From an uncultured Clostridia bacterium (GTDB taxonomy: Bacteria; Bacillota; Clostridia; Saccharofermentanales; Saccharofermentanaceae), in assembly GCA_946407705.1 (NCBI GenBank), contig CAMJPC010000001.1, forward strand, positions 248,001 through 312,000: DNA of 64,000 bases, written 5' to 3'. Position 1 is the first letter of the stretch. Every line of letters starts with the position of its first letter. A model generated the notes under the pieces. That model was not told the DNA's origin and did not search any database. It saw only the letters and a program-made list of their open reading frames with translations. Below, piece after piece: positions 61,216-64,000 of this stretch. The translations under genes were made by a program, and so were the position numbers.

Positions 61216-64000
61216 TTAGCCTCCAGTCTGCGTTTTAACACTGAAATAGCCCGGATGACCATTATAGCCATCAATTATCGCATATGTAATATCAGCGGTG
61301 GGATTACCAACAATCGATGTGCCGTTCTGGCCCGTTAGCAGCTTTCTATTGTCGAACATGTTTTTATAATTGCTGACACTTGCAAATGCAAATGACGGGT
61401 CCGGAGAAACATAAATGGTTTTTAGCCTGTCATCTGTCTGATCTTTAGCACAGTTAAACATATACTGCGTGACAGTAATTTTGCTTAGATTCATTGAAGA
61501 GATATCTATTGTCTCCAACTGATTGGTTTCTGAGAACATTGACGTTGTATTAGTCAATGTTTCTGACGTTGCCAAAAGGCCAAGATTCTCTATAGACTCC
61601 AGATGTACTCTCTTTCTGAACATTCTCTCAGCATTTGTCAAATTGAGAGCTTGGGCATTAGCTGCAACAGAAGGCAGTTTGATCGTCTTAATAAAATCAT
61701 TATAACCACCCTTAGCATCTGTATTGAACATATAAGCGCACGTCGTTAATTTGTTGAAATTAAAGCCACTTATGTCAAGAGTTATATATTCAGTAGATGT
61801 TCTCCTGTTATCAGTATTTGTGGCGAAATTCATGAACATACGACTCATGTCTGTGACGTTGGAAGTATCCCATCCGGACACATCTATCGATATCACGTTA
61901 TAACATTCTTCAAACATATTGGCCATGTTTTTACACTTGCTCGTATCGAAACCGCTGGCCGCTATCGTTTCGAGCTTATAGCAATTCGAGAACATTTTTG
62001 AGCAGTTCTCAAGTTTAGATGTGTCAAGATTTTCCAGATTAACCGACTTAAGTGATTTGCAGTCCGCGAATAAGCTGGCCAAAGACACGCAATTCGTGAA
62101 ATGCGCACCGCTGAGATCGATCGTTTCGATCACGCCATCTTTTAAAGTAGAAGTTCCGTATGAAGTCTGTCCAAATGTCGAGCCGGAAAGGTCAACGTTC
62201 TTGACCGCTTTGAGGAAACCAAAACTCTCCATAGAAGACAGATCAGATGTCTTCATCTCAATATTGGTAAGTTTGGAGCAGCCTGCGAAAAGATCAGTAA
62301 AAGTCTTGCACTTCGTAAGAGTGTTACCGTTCAACTTTAATGTCTTGATATTAACGCAACCGCTGAAAGCACCCTGCATCGTAGTGCAAGAATCCAAATG
62401 CATGTTGCTGAAACTTACCTCACCGGTAGATGTAGGTGTACTGCCACCCATATTGGTGCAACCTTTAAACAAGTAACTCAAATTGGTAACTTTGCTTATA
62501 TTCCAGCCGGCAAGATTGCCAACACCGATATCCAAACTTGTGCAGCCTGAGAACATGCCTTCACAGTTTGTAAGTTCAGGTGCAGTAAATCCGGACATCT
62601 GGATAGTTTTAAGTCCTGTGCATCCGGTAAACAAATACGAAGCATTAGTACATGTATCAAAAGTCATTCCGTTAAAGTTAAAGCTCGTAAATGCAGTACA
62701 ATTCTGGAACATATACGAAATGTTTGAAACTTTCGATTTATCCCAGCCGGAAAAATCAACGCTCGTTAAAGAACTGCAATTCTTGAACATTTCCGAACAA
62801 TTGATCGCGGAAACCGCTGACGATGATTTCGGACTGAATATGACCGTTTGAAGATTGACGCAGTCCAGGAACATATCCTTGAACGAAGTAGAAGAATCCA
62901 ATTTGGTACCGGTCATGTTAACTGTTACCAGCTTTTTAATATTTGATGGACTGATACGGTAAAACATCTGATAGCAGCTTGTCATACCGGAAAGATCTGC
63001 ATTAGTCAGATCCAGATACGTTAGCGAGTCTCTTGTAATGAACTTCGCATTAGTAACCGATCTTAAGTCACTGTCTCTCATTTCCAGCCATCTCAACCCA
63101 TAACACTCTTCAAATACCTGTTGAGTAGATCCAGTGAATTGTGTAAGCACGATCTCATTCATCTTAACTTTTTCCATTGAATTACAATAACGGAAGAAGT
63201 ACTGAAGATTTGTTGCTTGGGCAAGATTGGATTTGCTTAGATCAGCGCTTAACAGTCCGTTACAATTCGAGAAAAACTCGGTTATTTTCGTACAAGACGG
63301 CAAACTGATCTGAAGCCTTATATTCTTAAGACCATAACACTTGCTAAATACATAGTCCGCTTTTGTTACTCCTGAGAAAACGACAGGATTAACTGCTGCT
63401 GCAGAAGCTGCATCCGCCGAGTCAGCATTAACCAGGAAATTGTCGATTTTTTCAAGTCTGGAGCAAGAAGCAAACATGTATTCGATCGATGTTACCTTTC
63501 CTGCCGAAGTGCTTACTGATTCCGGGAAAATAATAGTCTTGGCGCCGCAACCTTCAAACATGTGTGACATGTCGATATTATTCGATTGATTGAACTTGAA
63601 GGTGTGGATGTCAATGGTGAATGTGCCATCAGCATTTACATCACAACCGTTGAACATGTAAGTAAAATCAGTAACGCTGGAAGTGTCCCAATCCCAATTT
63701 TCCGAATGCAGATTCAGATTCGGGCAGTTCTTGAACATGTTCTTCATGGTCGTAACACCGGACGTATTCCATCCGGACAGATCTGCAGTAAGTGCTCCCG
63801 TACAATCAAGGAACATGGCGGAAGTATTTGTAACTTTAGACGTTACAAGGCCCGCCAGCTTGAAAGATGTTAATTTGTCACACCCCTCAAACATTGACTG
63901 CATATCTGTCGTAAGTTCACTGCTGAAGATGGAACCGAACGGATCAGGTCCTGTCATTCCTGTAATGGATTCCAATTTCTTACAATTAATGAACATCTTC
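61216..64000 (-). CDS. DUF285/BspA-type leucine-rich repeat surface protein, 5'-truncated
   Basis: At least 927 residues in frame to the right edge; the start is outside (the Met at 63996 is internal, in the repeat KMFINCKKL). The protein is an array of 20-25-residue repeats of the form M-F-x-x-C-x-x-L-x-x-I-x-L-S-x-x-D-T-S-x-V-T-x-M, roughly 30 copies, as in Mycoplasma-type DUF285 and BspA-like adhesins (examples: FSNCYKLETIAASGFDTSKCKNM, FEECYNVISIDVSGWDTSNVTDM). Some repeats are degenerate (DSDLRSVTNAKF). No sortase signal or membrane helix is seen at the C-terminus, which ends in a short tail GHPGYFSVKTQTGG. Such proteins usually bind host or plant surfaces. It is co-transcribed with the prepilin-peptidase homologue, so a prepilin-like N-terminus, not visible here, is possible. 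Confidence 0.9.
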   Translation of the reverse strand, partial: KMFINCKKLESITGMTGPDPFGSIFSSELTTDMQSMFEGCDKLTSFKLAGLVTSKVTNTSAMFLDCTGALTADLSGWNTSGVTTMKNMFKNCPNLNLHSENWDWDTSSVTDFTYMFNGCDVNADGTFTIDIHTFKFNQSNNIDMSHMFEGCGAKTIIFPESVSTSAGKVTSIEYMFASCSRLEKIDNFLVNADSADAASAAAVNPVVFSGVTKADYVFSKCYGLKNIRLQISLPSCTKITEFFSNCNGLLSADLSKSNLAQATNLQYFFRYCNSMEKVKMNEIVLTQFTGSTQQVFEECYGLRWLEMRDSDLRSVTNAKFITRDSLTYLDLTNADLSGMTSCYQMFYRISPSNIKKLVTVNMTGTKLDSSTSFKDMFLDCVNLQTVIFSPKSSSAVSAINCSEMFKNCSSLTSVDFSGWDKSKVSNISYMFQNCTAFTSFNFNGMTFDTCTNASYLFTGCTGLKTIQMSGFTAPELTNCEGMFSGCTSLDIGVGNLAGWNISKVTNLSYLFKGCTNMGGSTPTSTGEVSFSNMHLDSCTTMQGAFSGCVNIKTLKLNGNTLTKCKTFTDLFAGCSKLTNIEMKTSDLSSMESFGFLKAVKNVDLSGSTFGQTSYGTSTLKDGVIETIDLSGAHFTNCVSLASLFADCKSLKSVNLENLDTSKLENCSKMFSNCYKLETIAASGFDTSKCKNMANMFEECYNVISIDVSGWDTSNVTDMSRMFMNFATNTDNRRTSTEYITLDISGFNFNKLTTCAYMFNTDAKGGYNDFIKTIKLPSVAANAQALNLTNAERMFRKRVHLESIENLGLLATSETLTNTTSMFSETNQLETIDISSMNLSKITVTQYMFNCAKDQTDDRLKTIYVSPDPSFAFASVSNYKNMFDNRKLLTGQNGTSIVGNPTADITYAIIDGYNGHPGYFSVKTQTGG

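Overview
The window reads as chromosomal DNA from a moderately GC-balanced, low-motility Firmicute of class Clostridia (gut or rumen type, probably near Oscillospiraceae/Saccharofermentans). The grounds are the Firmicute order rimP-nusA-ylxR-ylxQ-infB-rbfA-nrnA-truB-ribF, long-form HPF, RNase J, a ThiT under a TPP riboswitch, YhbD and YlxR families, plus beta-glucan enzymes and a BspA-type surface protein typical of gut clostridia. The genus is a guess. No rRNA, tRNA, insertion sequence, prophage or CRISPR array was seen.

Layout. (1) 1-4.9 kb, minus: a beta-glucoside set with a truncated GH94-type phosphorylase, a membrane-anchored protein of unknown role and a GH3 beta-glucosidase whose domains are in permuted order. 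(2) 4.97-16.7 kb, minus: one tightly packed operon that looks like a dedicated phospholipid pathway: a large membrane protein, a CarS-like CDP-lipid synthase, two PEP-synthase-like phosphotransferases, a CDP-alcohol phosphatidyltransferase, a phosphatidylserine decarboxylase, a UbiA-type prenyltransferase and a GNAT-like acyltransferase. Its members parallel the late steps of archaeal ether-lipid synthesis. A promoter with a 19-bp palindrome lies at its head, divergent from a lipoprotein serpin. (3) 18.2-26.8 kb, minus: the translation/transcription operon rimP to ribF, with a terminator hairpin in the rimP leader. (4) 27-30.6 kb, plus: a small P-loop protein, MscL, three tandem hairpins followed by a PD-(D/E)XK-like protein, and a membrane-bound YdcF/DUF218 protein. 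(5) 30.7-42.2 kb, minus: YhbD, ArsR regulator, a coiled-coil membrane protein, two lipase-like proteins, a GGDEF protein, a PARG-like macro-domain protein, a membrane GDPD and a FeoA-FeoB fusion. (6) 42.3-51.6 kb: a 72-bp repeat array, HPF, ThiT with riboswitch, a hydrolase lacking its serine, aminopeptidase P, a hexapeptide acetyltransferase, an AraC regulator, a transglutaminase/LRR protein, ProS, a second 72-bp-period hairpin array and a 54-residue membrane protein. (7) 51.9-60.3 kb: a cell-wall SH3/3D protein with RNase J, then RelA/SpoT, RecJ, a zinc-ribbon protein and S21. (8) 60.4-64 kb: a prepilin-peptidase homologue lacking its second catalytic Asp, directly downstream of a very long DUF285/BspA-type repeat protein that runs off the right edge.

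The strongest candidates for something undescribed are the lipid operon with its twin phosphotransferases, and the three unrelated-sequence but same-architecture tandem hairpin arrays (28.1, 42.3 and 51.2 kb), one of which precedes a nuclease-fold gene. All functional calls come from reading motifs by eye; no database search was possible.
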